Part shown: in pieces, positions 1 to 7,786 of the stretch
Layout: every line of letters begins with the position of its first letter
Numbering within the stretch: the stretch's first letter is position 1
NCBI GenBank assembly: GCA_913020245.1
Contig: CAJWAD010000022.1
Span: 1-38,660 of the forward strand
Reading direction: 5' to 3'
DNA: 38,660 nucleotides
From: an uncultured Oleiphilus sp.
GTDB taxonomy: Bacteria; Pseudomonadota; Gammaproteobacteria; Pseudomonadales; Oleiphilaceae
Notes under the pieces: generated by a model
Told to the model about the DNA's origin: nothing
Seen by the model: only the letters and a program-made list of their open reading frames with translations
Database searches by the model: none
Translations under genes and position numbers: made by a program

Positions 1-363
1 ATTGGTGCAGGGGCCCACGCGAAGGTGTCTTTGGCTAAGGGTGAGCATGGTTTGGAGCTGCTTCGTTACCGTAAATCCAGGATGCCAAAAGATTACCTGA
101 AACCTCGCATAAACTTCCGCGTCGGTGAAGAGATCGTTGGTAAAAAGGATTTACCCTTTGAATTTATGATGAACGCCTTACGCTTGAAAGACGGCGTGAC
201 TGAAGCTTTATTCACTGAGCGAACGGGACAGCCCTTAAGCATTTTATCGCCCCAGCTTGAGCAGTTGCGGGCTGACGGCTTACTTGACGCTTCTCGGTTG
301 AAATTGAGTGAGCGGGGTTTTATGTTTCTTAATTCTGCACTCGAGGCTTGGCTCACTGAATAG
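1..363 (+). CDS. hemW: HemW (C-terminal part): radical-SAM heme chaperone, coproporphyrinogen III oxidase-like
   Basis: Only the last 120 codons are present; the reading frame is open from base 1 to the TAG at 361-363. The visible part starts inside the conserved GAGAHAK stretch, the GAGAHGK-type segment that ends the radical-SAM barrel region in HemW/YggW. It continues through the C-terminal winged-helix-like domain (FEFMMNALRL, LRADGLL, LSERGFMFLNS), which is diagnostic for this family. HemW is related to oxygen-independent coproporphyrinogen oxidase (HemN) but is regarded as a heme-binding chaperone. The 4Fe-4S CxxxCxxC motif lies outside the window, so HemW versus HemN is judged only from the C-terminus. 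It sits 0.8 kb from a second, convergent set of heme genes (hemL, hemJ). No strong terminator follows; a weak GGGC/GCCC hairpin with TTTT lies at about 480-495. Confidence 0.9.
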   Translation: MGAGAHAKVSLAKGEHGLELLRYRKSRMPKDYLKPRINFRVGEEIVGKKDLPFEFMMNALRLKDGVTEALFTERTGQPLSILSPQLEQLRADGLLDASRLKLSERGFMFLNSALEAWLTE

Positions 364-374
364 CGCCCGTTACG

Positions 375-511
375 TTAAGTGTGTGCAAATGCTGCCCGCT
401 TCGCCTCTATATATTCTTCATGTAACGGCTCTACTAAGGTGTCAACCAATAAGTCATTGCCGTCGTCAATTTTTTCCTTGGGGCGTCAGCCCTTTTGGTA
501 GATACCCACAT
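375..511 (-). pseudogene. Possible small ORF interrupted by a one-base frameshift
   Basis: Leftward from ATG at 511-509 a frame runs about 14 codons to a run of six A (465-475 region) and then hits a stop. A -1 shift in that A run continues into an open frame of 31 codons ending at TAA (377-375). The downstream part reads as an acidic, protein-like sequence (IDDGNDLLVDTLVEPLHEEY and on to AKRAAFAHT). The product would be about 45 residues if slippage or repair joined the frames. There is no clear Shine-Dalgarno sequence before the ATG. An AAGGA sits before an ATT in the second frame, so that part alone might also be expressed. The family is not recognised. It could be a decayed gene end or chance. 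Confidence 0.25.
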
Positions 512-607
512 CAATTAGGTTCTGACGCGTAAATGATATCTGCGGCGCTTGAGTTGATGATCATTTACCGATAGTTATCCTATCAATATGTTAACCAAAT
601 ACCGCTT

Positions 608-625
608 TGTATCTTGTAAGATACA
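608..625. promoter_or_regulatory. Operator-like palindrome TGTATCTT-GT-AAGATACA
   Basis: Two perfect 8-bp arms with a 2-bp centre lie 127 bases before the orphan lipoprotein ATG. The right arm, AAGATACA, occurs again at 693-700. The size and symmetry suit a dimeric helix-turn-helix repressor such as a TetR or GntR family member, but no such regulator is encoded in the window and I do not recognise the site. Confidence 0.4.
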
Positions 626-751
626 TGAAAAGCGAATCGGTTGTTTTTATCTGTGTTGGTAAAATTTTAACTAGTCGTTCGTACCGCACTGAAAGATACA
701 GTATTATCAACGTCGACTTGATTTTGCTAAACTTTGAGAAGCCCTGAAACC

Positions 752-1162
752 ATGAAAGCCCTTATTACCGTGCTGCTCGCTTTGAAATTAGTTGCCTGCG
801 CGTCCTATAAAATTGTGCCGCAAGGTGACATTAAACCGGTGTCGGGGCCTCAGGCTGACCTTGTTGTCGAAAGAGAGCAGGGCTGGCAAAAGGGTTTGCA
901 GTGCGGAACGCCCATTTATCACGTTATTTCGTTGGGAATTGTGCCAAAGCATTGTGTTGATGTTTACAGTGTGCGCGAGGGTGATGACCGTCTTGGGAAT
1001 GTCAAAGTGATTTCAATGCAGGGGTGGATACCCTTGTTCATGTGGCCATCCCCAACCTGGAACTACGGGTTTGGCGACGATGTGAATGATGAGATTATTG
1101 AGCTGGTAAACCCGACCTCCGAGGAGGATGACGAGGAAGTCACCGACACGCCAGAGGCCTAG
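752..1162 (+). CDS. Orphan lipoprotein of unknown function
   Basis: The product is a 136-residue protein with a short lipoprotein signal (MKALITVLLALKLVAC; lipobox LVAC, lipidated Cys16). The hydrophobic stretch is interrupted by a lysine. The mature part has two further cysteines about 18 residues apart (LQCGTP and KHCVDV), which could form a disulfide. It also has an aromatic loop (GWIPLFMWPSP) and a very acidic tail (SEEDDEEV). A TTG at 734 is in frame upstream, but ATG 752 directly precedes the signal peptide; the ribosome-binding site is weak for either start. It converges with hemL, 22 bases from the stop of that gene. I do not recognise a family. Location in the periplasmic side of the inner or outer membrane is inferred from the lipobox only (residue +2 is Ala, not Asp, which favours the outer membrane). 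Confidence 0.75.
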   Translation: MKALITVLLALKLVACASYKIVPQGDIKPVSGPQADLVVEREQGWQKGLQCGTPIYHVISLGIVPKHCVDVYSVREGDDRLGNVKVISMQGWIPLFMWPSPTWNYGFGDDVNDEIIELVNPTSEEDDEEVTDTPEA

Positions 1163-1184
1163 GCAGGGGCTACTGTCGACAAAA

Positions 1185-2468
1185 TTACGTGAGCGTTGCA
1201 AACACCTTGCGTGCCGCAAGAACGGTTTTTTCGACCTCAGCATCGCCATGGCAGCTCGAGAAAAACCCTGCTTCAAATGCCGAAGGCGCCAGGTAAATGC
1301 CTTCGTTAAGCATACCGTGATAGAAGGCTTTGAAACGTTCAATGTTGCACTGCACAACTTGCTCGTAAAAGCTAACGGTTTCATCTTCCGTAAAGAAAAA
1401 GCCAAACATGGAGCCAACTTGGTTAAAGCTCATCGGAATGTTCGCGTCGGCAGCTTCGGCTTTTAAACCGTCTATCAGCGTCTTAGTTTGTTGTGTGAGC
1501 CGGTCGTAAAATCCTGGCTCGGAGATAGTCGTTAGCATAGCGAAACCAGCCGACATAGCCAGCGGATTTCCAGATAAGGTACCGGCTTGGTATACCGGGC
1601 CGGTTGGGGCGATTGATTGCATGATCTCGGTTTTGCCTCCAAATGCGCCAACAGGCAAGCCACCGCCAATTACTTTTCCTAATGTGGTGAGGTCAGGACG
1701 CACGTTATAAACCGATTGCGCTCCACCAAGTGCTGTTCGAAAACCAGTCATCACTTCATCGAAAATTAAGATGCTTCCATGGCGATCACAGACCTCCCGC
1801 AACGTTTCCAGAAACCCCGGTAATGGTGGAATACAGTTCATGTTGCCGGCGACGGGCTCGACAATGATGGCGGCGATTTGTTCACCGATGTCATCAAACA
1901 CCTGCCGAACATTTTCAGCATCATTAAAGCGCAGTGTAAGGGTGTGTTCAGCCAGACTCGCCGGGACGCCTGGGGAATTGGGTACCCCTAGCGTGAGTGC
2001 GCCAGAGCCTGCTTTGACGAGCAATGAATCGGCATGCCCATGGTAGCAGCCCTCGAATTTAACGATTTTATCGCGCCCCGTGTGGCCTCGGGCCAAGCGA
2101 ATAGCGCTCATGGTTGCCTCGGTGCCAGAACTTACCATCCTTACCATTTCGATGGATGGCACCAGTTCGCTTACCTTTTTGGCCATGACGGTTTCAAGTT
2201 CTGTGGGTGCGCCATACCCCAAGCCTTGTTGTAATTGAGCTTGAACAGCGTTTAGAACGATAGGGTTTGCATGACCCAAAATCATAGGGCCCCACGAGCC
2301 GATATAATCGATGTACTCTTTACCGTCCGCATCATAAAGATAGGCGCCCTTACCACTTTCAAAAAATATGGGATTACCGCCCACCCCTTTGAATGCCCGA
2401 ACGGGCGAGTTGACGCCACCGGGAATAATGTTTTGTGCGTCTAAAAACAATTCGTCAGAACGAGACAT
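1185..2468 (-). CDS. hemL: Glutamate-1-semialdehyde 2,1-aminomutase
   Basis: HemL converts glutamate-1-semialdehyde to 5-aminolevulinate, the committed precursor of heme, using PLP. The 427-residue length equals the family norm. Visible motifs are [14 protein letters not shown] (cofactor phosphate region), the [10 protein letters not shown] segment with the PLP-contacting Asp, and [11 protein letters not shown] with the Schiff-base lysine at residue 265. An upstream in-frame TTG at 2480 exists, but GGAG lies 7 bases before ATG 2468, which fixes the start and gives the typical MSRSDELF N-terminus. It is the last gene of a leftward set clcA-like / hemJ / thiE / hemL, 12 bases after the thiE stop, so cotranscription is likely. 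The thiE-hemL pairing is known from other gammaproteobacteria. Confidence 0.97.
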   Translation of the reverse strand: MSRSDELFLDAQNIIPGGVNSPVRAFKGVGGNPIFFESGKGAYLYDADGKEYIDYIGSWGPMILGHANPIVLNAVQAQLQQGLGYGAPTELETVMAKKVSELVPSIEMVRMVSSGTEATMSAIRLARGHTGRDKIVKFEGCYHGHADSLLVKAGSGALTLGVPNSPGVPASLAEHTLTLRFNDAENVRQVFDDIGEQIAAIIVEPVAGNMNCIPPLPGFLETLREVCDRHGSILIFDEVMTGFRTALGGAQSVYNVRPDLTTLGKVIGGGLPVGAFGGKTEIMQSIAPTGPVYQAGTLSGNPLAMSAGFAMLTTISEPGFYDRLTQQTKTLIDGLKAEAADANIPMSFNQVGSMFGFFFTEDETVSFYEQVVQCNIERFKAFYHGMLNEGIYLAPSAFEAGFFSSCHGDAEVEKTVLAARKVFATLT

Positions 2469-2480
2469 GTCGTGCTCCAA

Positions 2481-3107
2481 TTAAAAATGATTTGCGAGGG
2501 CGCGCGCTGCATGTTGGATATCTGCTTGCCCAAATACACCTGCTATCACTGCGATCATCGATGGTCGATAAGGTAAGAGAATGTCGATGTTTGTAGTATT
2601 AATGCCGCCGATAGCAACGGTTTTCAAGTCGTGTTGTTGTGCTTTTTGCAGAATTTCTAGCGGGCAGGGTGGCGCCTCGGGTTTAGTAGTTGAGTTGAAT
2701 AGGCGCCCGAAGGCACAGTAGTCAGCCCCGTGTGTTTGCATAGTCAATGCATAGTCGAGATCCGCATGGCAGGTGACTCCCAATATTTTTCGGGGCCCGA
2801 GTGCTTCACGGGCCTCTTGCACGTTGCCGTCACGCTTACCAAGATGCACACCGTCCGCGCCGGAGCTTAAACACAAGGTGAGATCATCATTAATAATGGA
2901 TAACGCATGATAATGCTTACACAGGGCCACTAACTGATCAGCCTGTTGCTGTTTAAGCGCTTCACTTGCAAGCTTGTTTCGGTACTGAACGATGCGTGCA
3001 CCGCCTTTAAGCGCTTGTTCAATGCATTCACTGAAGCGTTGATCAGGAATTAATTTAGGGTCGCTGATGACATAGAGCCCGGATAGTTTAGGTGCGTGTG
3101 TCAGAAT
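2481..3107 (-). CDS. thiE: Thiamine-phosphate synthase with a non-canonical start codon
   Basis: ThiE joins the thiazole phosphate and HMP-pyrophosphate moieties to give thiamine phosphate. The translated frame shows the TIM-barrel motifs GLYVISD, VQYRNK, INDD, GADGVHLG, GVTCH, GADYCAFG with STTKP, and VAIGGI. From the ATT at 3107 the protein is 208 residues, close to the usual 211. No ATG, GTG or TTG occurs in frame between the upstream in-frame stop (near 3160) and GTG 2930. Starting at 2930 would remove the first strand and the substrate-binding QYRNK. The likely start is therefore ATT (3107-3105) or CTG (3104-3102), both overlapping the hemJ stop in ATTCTGA, possibly by translational coupling. 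A weak GGTG lies 5 bases before the ATT. A sequencing error changing ATG is an alternative. Confidence 0.9.
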   Translation of the reverse strand: MLTHAPKLSGLYVISDPKLIPDQRFSECIEQALKGGARIVQYRNKLASEALKQQQADQLVALCKHYHALSIINDDLTLCLSSGADGVHLGKRDGNVQEAREALGPRKILGVTCHADLDYALTMQTHGADYCAFGRLFNSTTKPEAPPCPLEILQKAQQHDLKTVAIGGINTTNIDILLPYRPSMIAVIAGVFGQADIQHAARALANHF

Positions 3108-3523
3108 GGTTTCACCACAGCAAGAATAACGATGGCGAACAAAAGCAGCACGGGGAACTCATTAAACCACCGATAGAACACATGGCCATGCTTATTCTCA
3201 TCCATCGCAAAACGCTTCATGAGTCGGCCGCAGTAAAAGTGGTAGCCAATTAAAATGGCAATAAGTGTCAGTTTTGCGTGAAACCAGCCAGATTGCCTAT
3301 AGCCTTCAATATTATAGGACACGAGCCAAACGCCAAAGATTACGGTTGCCACCATACTTGGCGTGGCGATGCCTCGATACAACTTACGTTGCATGATTTT
3401 GAAGCGCGCTTGGCTAATTTCATCGTCTGACATCGCGTGGTAAACGAATAGGCGCGGCAAGTAAAAGAGTGCTGCAAACCAACAAACGATAGCAATAATG
3501 TGAAAGGCTTTTACCCAAAGCAT
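3101..3523 (-). CDS. hemJ: Protoporphyrinogen oxidase HemJ
   Basis: HemJ is an inner-membrane enzyme that oxidises protoporphyrinogen IX to protoporphyrin IX, replacing HemG or HemY. The 140-residue protein has four hydrophobic segments (about 3-22, 55-72, 82-100, 120-138). It also has the family hallmarks: LWVKAFHIIA with His8, WFAALFYLPRLFVYHA, a KL-rich loop, and the C-terminal RWFNEFPVLLL. It starts at ATG 3523, 6 bases after the stop of the chloride-channel gene. Its TGA overlaps the probable thiE start. Together with hemL and hemW it shows that late and early heme steps are clustered here. Confidence 0.93.
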   Translation of the reverse strand: MLWVKAFHIIAIVCWFAALFYLPRLFVYHAMSDDEISQARFKIMQRKLYRGIATPSMVATVIFGVWLVSYNIEGYRQSGWFHAKLTLIAILIGYHFYCGRLMKRFAMDENKHGHVFYRWFNEFPVLLLFAIVILAVVKPF

Positions 3524-3529
3524 AAAATG

Positions 3530-5281
3530 CTAGACCTTTTTATATTTGTAGTGATTTTCTACGTCCGTACGTGCCACGACGCCAATGATTCGAGATATAG
3601 TACTACCACGTCTTTCCACGTAAAGCACATCGCATTGTTTTTCGGCAAAATGATCAAGTGCTTCTTGAAGGGTCGCTTGATTATACAACGCAAAGGCATT
3701 TCTCCTTTGAGCAGGCATTTCGATTAAATCGATATGTGCAGGCTCATCGCTATCTTTTAACGTCTCTAGGAAGTGCACGAGATCGACCGCGGGTAAAAGT
3801 GAGACGGGTATTTGATTGTCATCTTCGATAATTAGCCAAGTTGGGCTCAACCGAAGAAGCTCTTTTGCTTCACTGAGCGCCAGGAAACGGCCAGTTTGTG
3901 CGAACTTTCGGTCCATTACTGACTCGACGCTGGAACGTCGTAATACTTGTAACGTTGGATTCGCATTGTAGTTTAAGCCTTGTTTCTCTAACACACTTAA
4001 AAACAGAGATTTTTGTTTGAATAGCGTATTCGCAACAAGGTGCGCCGTTACAATCATGAGCATACCCGGGACGATGAAATTATGATTGCTCGTCAATTCT
4101 AGAATGGCCATGAGCGCTGAAAGCGGAGCTTGCAACACGGCGCCCATCATTGCCCCCATTCCGAGCATGGCGTAAAGGCCGGGCGTGGACGCAATTTCTG
4201 GCATCAGATGTTGCGCAATTACACCCATTGCGGCACCAAACGTTGCACCAATAAACAAGGTGGGGCCAATCACTCCGATTGGCATGCCAAGACCTGCACT
4301 AATTGATGTTGCGAAGAGTTTAGCGACGGCAATTGCGATAAACAACCAAACGCTGACGGTGTTATTTAAACTCAGATTTACCGTATCGTAGCCAATGCCC
4401 ATAATTTGTGGGAACACCGATGCAATAGCCGCCGTAATGAGACCGGCGATGAGAATGCGATAAAAAATATTGAGAGAAGAAAAACGCATAAAAAAAGTAG
4501 TTATAAAAACGAACGCGGCACCGATTGCACCAATCAAAAAACCACATAGGATTATATAAGGGATCTCGAGCAACGAATTTAGGAAGAGATGCGGCACTAA
4601 AAAAGCGGTTTCGGCGCCGTATACCGCATGTGACAACACAGCGGCTGAGACAGATGAAATAACCACAGGTGTAAAACCGACCACGGTATATTCCATCATC
4701 ACGACTTCCATCGCGAAAATTACACCGGCAATAGGCGTGTTGAAGGAGGCGGAAATCGCCGCCGCTGTGCCGCAGGCCACCAGCGTTCGAATGCTGTTAT
4801 TCGGCAAACGCATTTTTTGCCCGAGCAAGCTGGAACATGCGGCGCCCAAGTGAACGGCTGGACCCTCTCGGCCGGAAGACAGCCCGCCGATGATGGAGAC
4901 AACCCCCGCGCAAAACTGAGCAAAGAAAGAGCGCCCTGAGATATAACCTTGATGATAATTAAGACGCTCCATGACCAGTGAAACCCCTACTTTTCTATTT
5001 GGCGGTTTTATCTTGTACCAAGTGATAGCAAGAATACTTGCAGCTGAGAGTGGCAATAAGGCGCGTAAGCTTCCCGATAAGCCTTCAAAGTTTTCTGGGT
5101 CACCATTGGGTAAAAAGAAGCTGAGCGGAAATTCAATGCAGAATCGAAAAATAAGAATAATAACGGCTGTGGCAATGCCCGAGAGCAAGCCCAAAATAGC
5201 AAGCTGAGGCAATGCATCGACATTAGACAAGCGATTGCTGAATAGCTGCGTGTAGTTTTCAAAGCGGTGTTTAAGTGACAT
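3530..5281 (-). CDS. ClC-family chloride channel/transporter with C-terminal CBS pair
   Basis: The 583-residue inner-membrane protein has a ClC core (about residues 20-430) and two CBS-like segments (about 445-500 and 525-580) that usually bind nucleotides. GREGP is at 137-141 with the gating glutamate at 139. The helix-N motif GMPIGVIGPTLF is at about 332-343. The GSGIP chloride-binding motif is not canonical (VGVSLVMERL at about 98-107). At the position of the E. coli proton glutamate E203 there is Val193 (FAMEV), as in eukaryotic ClC channels, and the central Tyr445 aligns with Phe427. GREGP rather than GREGT argues against a fluoride exporter. It is first in the operon with hemJ, thiE and hemL. 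The start at ATG 5281 has no good ribosome-binding site. I infer chloride conduction; channel versus antiporter is open. Confidence 0.9.
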   Translation of the reverse strand: MSLKHRFENYTQLFSNRLSNVDALPQLAILGLLSGIATAVIILIFRFCIEFPLSFFLPNGDPENFEGLSGSLRALLPLSAASILAITWYKIKPPNRKVGVSLVMERLNYHQGYISGRSFFAQFCAGVVSIIGGLSSGREGPAVHLGAACSSLLGQKMRLPNNSIRTLVACGTAAAISASFNTPIAGVIFAMEVVMMEYTVVGFTPVVISSVSAAVLSHAVYGAETAFLVPHLFLNSLLEIPYIILCGFLIGAIGAAFVFITTFFMRFSSLNIFYRILIAGLITAAIASVFPQIMGIGYDTVNLSLNNTVSVWLFIAIAVAKLFATSISAGLGMPIGVIGPTLFIGATFGAAMGVIAQHLMPEIASTPGLYAMLGMGAMMGAVLQAPLSALMAILELTSNHNFIVPGMLMIVTAHLVANTLFKQKSLFLSVLEKQGLNYNANPTLQVLRRSSVESVMDRKFAQTGRFLALSEAKELLRLSPTWLIIEDDNQIPVSLLPAVDLVHFLETLKDSDEPAHIDLIEMPAQRRNAFALYNQATLQEALDHFAEKQCDVLYVERRGSTISRIIGVVARTDVENHYKYKKV

Positions 5282-5421
5282 CGGTTTTAAATGTTTAAAT
5301 TGAGCATGTTCTGAGTTTAGCGCGTTGTTCGATACGACTAAAGCGTGTGCACACTCTATATCGTGACCATGTTACACTATGCGGATTTAGCCTGACGCTG
5401 AAACATATTAAGGAGACTATA

Positions 5422-6468
5422 GTGATTAAGGCCGGAATCGTCGGTGCGACCGGGTACACGGGTTCGGAATTACTCCGTATGTTAGCCATGCATCCGGAAG
5501 TAAGTATTCATGCTGTCACATCGCGCAGCGACGCGGGTAAGCCAGTGAGCAGCATGTTTGCTAATTTGCGTGGGTTTGTCGATATCCCCTTCTGCTCACC
5601 AGATCCTGAATCGTTAGTTGACTGCGATGTTATCTTCTTTGCGACACCGCATGGGGTGGCGCAAGCGATGATGCCGAGTATGTTGGCAACGACTGCGAAG
5701 CTGATCGATCTGTCCGCTGACTTTAGGATAAAAGATCAGCATGTTTGGGAAGAATGGTATCAGCAGGCACATGCGAGTCCGGAACTCATTGATCAGGCCG
5801 TTTATGGTCTGCCTGAAGTAAACCGTGACGCCATAAAAAAGGCGCGTTTAATTGCCTGCCCTGGGTGTTATCCAACCGCAATTCAGCTGGGCTTCATTCC
5901 GTTACTTGAGCAGGGTTTGATTGCGACGAGAGGCTTAATAGCAGATGCCAAGTCAGGTGTGAGTGGCGCCGGTCGAAAAGCGAGTGTGTCGAGCTTGATG
6001 GCGGAATGTGCTGATAGTTTTAAGGCCTATGCTGTCTCTGGTCATCGGCATCGCCCGGAAATTGAACAGGGGTTGACGCAGGCAGCGGGCGAGCCGGTCA
6101 ATTTGAACTTTGTTCCGCATTTAGTGCCGATGATTCGAGGTATTGAGGCAACGCTGTATGCCCCTTTGAATGCCAAAGGTTTGAATAAGACGATGGAGGC
6201 GCTTCAAGCCGTATTTGAAGAGCGCTATGCAGACGAGCCATTTGTGGATGTGATGCCGCTCGGGTCTCTCCCTGAAACGCGTTCCGTTAAAGGGTCCAAT
6301 ATTTGTCGTCTAGCGCTCCATAAACAAGCTAATAGCGATATGTTGATCGTTTTGTCAGTGATAGATAACCTCGTGAAGGGTGCGTCAGGCCAAGCCATCC
6401 AAGCGATGAACTTGATGTTCGATCTCGACGAAGCATGTGGGTTGTCACATGTGCCCCTGTCCCCGTAA
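5422..6468 (+). CDS. argC: N-acetyl-gamma-glutamyl-phosphate reductase
   Basis: ArgC reduces N-acetylglutamyl phosphate with NADPH in the third step of arginine synthesis. The 348-residue product has the nucleotide-binding [10 protein letters not shown] at residues 8-17, the active-site motif CPGCYPTA with catalytic Cys149, and [10 protein letters not shown] with the expected histidine. GTG 5422 is the start: AGGAG at 5411-5415 lies 6 bases ahead of it. Upstream in-frame codons to 5347 are unlikely to be translated. It heads a rightward group with a DUF6776 membrane protein, a bactofilin and erpA, an order I recall from Pseudomonas and relatives. No ARG box was recognised in the 140-base gap to the divergent ClC gene. 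Confidence 0.97.
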   Translation: MIKAGIVGATGYTGSELLRMLAMHPEVSIHAVTSRSDAGKPVSSMFANLRGFVDIPFCSPDPESLVDCDVIFFATPHGVAQAMMPSMLATTAKLIDLSADFRIKDQHVWEEWYQQAHASPELIDQAVYGLPEVNRDAIKKARLIACPGCYPTAIQLGFIPLLEQGLIATRGLIADAKSGVSGAGRKASVSSLMAECADSFKAYAVSGHRHRPEIEQGLTQAAGEPVNLNFVPHLVPMIRGIEATLYAPLNAKGLNKTMEALQAVFEERYADEPFVDVMPLGSLPETRSVKGSNICRLALHKQANSDMLIVLSVIDNLVKGASGQAIQAMNLMFDLDEACGLSHVPLSP

Positions 6469-6482
6469 CGGTTAATCAATGT

Positions 6483-7223
6483 ATGCCTGCTTCGAAAGAT
6501 AAGCTCGTTCTGGTAAAGCATGCGCCAGGTAAAGGACGCAGACAAATTTTGTTGGTGCTGGTGCTTTTACTGCTGACGGCCTTTACAAACTACTATTTAG
6601 GTGCCTTTACCTCCGAAAAACGCTATAGCCAAATGCTGTCAAAACTGACCAATTTATCAATTGAACATCAAAGTTTGCAGGCAGAGGAAAAGAGTTTGCG
6701 GCAGCAAGTGGCCAATTTGGAGAGCAGTAAGGCGGTTGATCGCCATGCAAAGCAGGAAATTCAAGTGACACTTAATCGCTTAAATGCGGAATTGAGCCAG
6801 CTGCAAAAAGATATCACCTTTTATAAGAATATTATGGCACCGGCGGATAACGCCAAGGGTTTGCAATTAGAACGTATCGAAATTTCGTCACTACCGGGTG
6901 AGCAAGCCTATGCATATAAAATTATGTTGACACAAGTGTCTGATCATAGGGCTTATGTGTCTGGTGTGTTAGCTGTAAACTTACTTGGTTCGCGAGATGG
7001 TGCGCAAGAAGTGATTGCCTTGCGGGATATTTCTGAAGACCTTGCAGAACTGGGCGTTACGTTTCGCTTTCGCTACTTTCAGGAATTTAATGGTAAACTT
7101 GTATTACCTGAAGGGTTTAGTCCGGAACAAATTCAAGTGGTGGCGCAGACGCGGGGCAAAAAGGCGTCTCGTATTGAGCAAAGTATTGCTTGGCTAGCGC
7201 TCTTAACTGAGCCGAATCGTTAA
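6483..7223 (+). CDS. DUF6776-type membrane protein with coiled coil
   Basis: The 246-residue protein has a basic N-terminus, one membrane segment (about residues 20-40, ILLVLVLLLLTAF), and a coiled coil (about 50-115, rich in Leu/Gln/Glu with heptads). A beta-rich C-terminal domain (about 125-235) contains GVLAVNLLGSRDG and FRFRYFQEFNG. This matches the single-pass proteins placed between argC and bactofilin genes in pseudomonads. ATG 6483 gives a short cytoplasmic tail; the upstream in-frame TG-type starts overlap argC. The role is unknown. Type II topology with the bulk in the periplasm, and a partnership with the downstream bactofilin at the membrane, are inferences from position and architecture. 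Confidence 0.8.
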   Translation: MPASKDKLVLVKHAPGKGRRQILLVLVLLLLTAFTNYYLGAFTSEKRYSQMLSKLTNLSIEHQSLQAEEKSLRQQVANLESSKAVDRHAKQEIQVTLNRLNAELSQLQKDITFYKNIMAPADNAKGLQLERIEISSLPGEQAYAYKIMLTQVSDHRAYVSGVLAVNLLGSRDGAQEVIALRDISEDLAELGVTFRFRYFQEFNGKLVLPEGFSPEQIQVVAQTRGKKASRIEQSIAWLALLTEPNR

Positions 7224-7241
7224 TTTTGGAGAGAGAATATT

Positions 7242-7730
7242 ATGTGGGGTAAGAAAAAGCATAAGGCGATCTTCAAGCCCGTGCACGTAAACTACGATAC
7301 GTTGATCAGTGATAAATGTCGTATCGAAGGCGATTTACATTTCTCGGGCGGCTTGCACATTGACGGTCTTGTAAAAGGCACGATTCGCGCCTCGGATGGC
7401 AGTGAGGCGGTTGTGAGAATTAGCGATGTGGGAGAGGTCGATGGTGACGTCTATGCACCACATATTATTGTAAATGGCACAGTACACGGTGATGTGTACG
7501 CATCGAAGCACATTGAGCTAGCGGAAAATGCCTCCATTAAAGGCAATGTTTATTACCACCTAATTGAAATGGCGATGGGTGCAGAGGTCAATGGCAATCT
7601 GCTGCATAATAAAGAACCAATTTCATTACCCAATCAAAATTCAGATGAGAGCGATGGCGCCTCTGAAGAAACGCAAGATTCAGATCCTGTTTCCCTAAAA
7701 GCCGTGCCTGATAGCATGTCTAATACTTGA
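7242..7730 (+). CDS. Bactofilin (polymer-forming cytoskeletal protein)
   Basis: Bactofilins polymerise without nucleotide into filaments attached to the inner membrane and often guide cell-wall enzymes. Of 162 residues, about 25-125 form the right-handed beta-helix typical of the family, seen as short repeats with glycine turns (CRIEGDLHFSGGLHIDGLVKG, then VDGDVYAPHIIVNGTVHGDV, then IKGNVYYHLIEM). The N-terminus is short and basic. The tail (about 130-162) is acidic and disordered. A GGAGAGA lies 7 bases before ATG 7242, and the gene follows the DUF6776 protein by 18 bases, so the two are probably cotranslated. It resembles the CcmA/BacA group. Confidence 0.93.
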   Translation: MWGKKKHKAIFKPVHVNYDTLISDKCRIEGDLHFSGGLHIDGLVKGTIRASDGSEAVVRISDVGEVDGDVYAPHIIVNGTVHGDVYASKHIELAENASIKGNVYYHLIEMAMGAEVNGNLLHNKEPISLPNQNSDESDGASEETQDSDPVSLKAVPDSMSNT

Positions 7731-7786
7731 CTGTCTTACTTGGTTAAGAAGATAATTGCCGGCGTTAAGTCATTACCGGAGTAAAT

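Larger units (their letters stand above)
364..751. other. 388-base stretch without a convincing intact gene
   Basis: This gap between hemW and the orphan lipoprotein holds no ORF with a good start and ribosome-binding site. It contains a possible frameshifted small leftward ORF (375-511) and a 9-bp inverted repeat (529-537 with 560-568, GTAAATGAT/ATCATTTAC, 22-base loop). It also contains an operator-like palindrome (608-625) whose right half recurs at 693-700, and a 7-bp inverted repeat CCGTTAC/GTAACGG (367-373 with 422-428). A TAAAAT hexamer at 660-665 could be a -10 element but has no good -35 at normal distance. No RNA gene family was recognised. Confidence 0.6.

Noticed and set aside
480-495. 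Terminator for hemW (GGGC/GCCC plus TTTT)
   Set aside because: Stem of only 4 bp more than 115 bases after the stop codon; too weak to list as a feature.
1128-1466. Rightward ORF of 112 codons across the hemL end
   Set aside because: Antisense to the conserved hemL C-terminus; no ribosome site or family.
2481-2930. Short ThiE starting at GTG 2930
   Set aside because: Would lose the first 59 residues including the QYRNK substrate motif; the upstream sequence is clearly ThiE.
3530-5281. Fluoride exporter (CLC-F) identity for the ClC gene
   Set aside because: CLC-F proteins have GREGT; here the motif is GREGP, and CBS domains are present.
5345-5354. Perfect palindrome GTGTGCACAC between the ClC gene and argC
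   Set aside because: Only 10 bp, no repeat elsewhere, not an ARG box; too short to call an operator.
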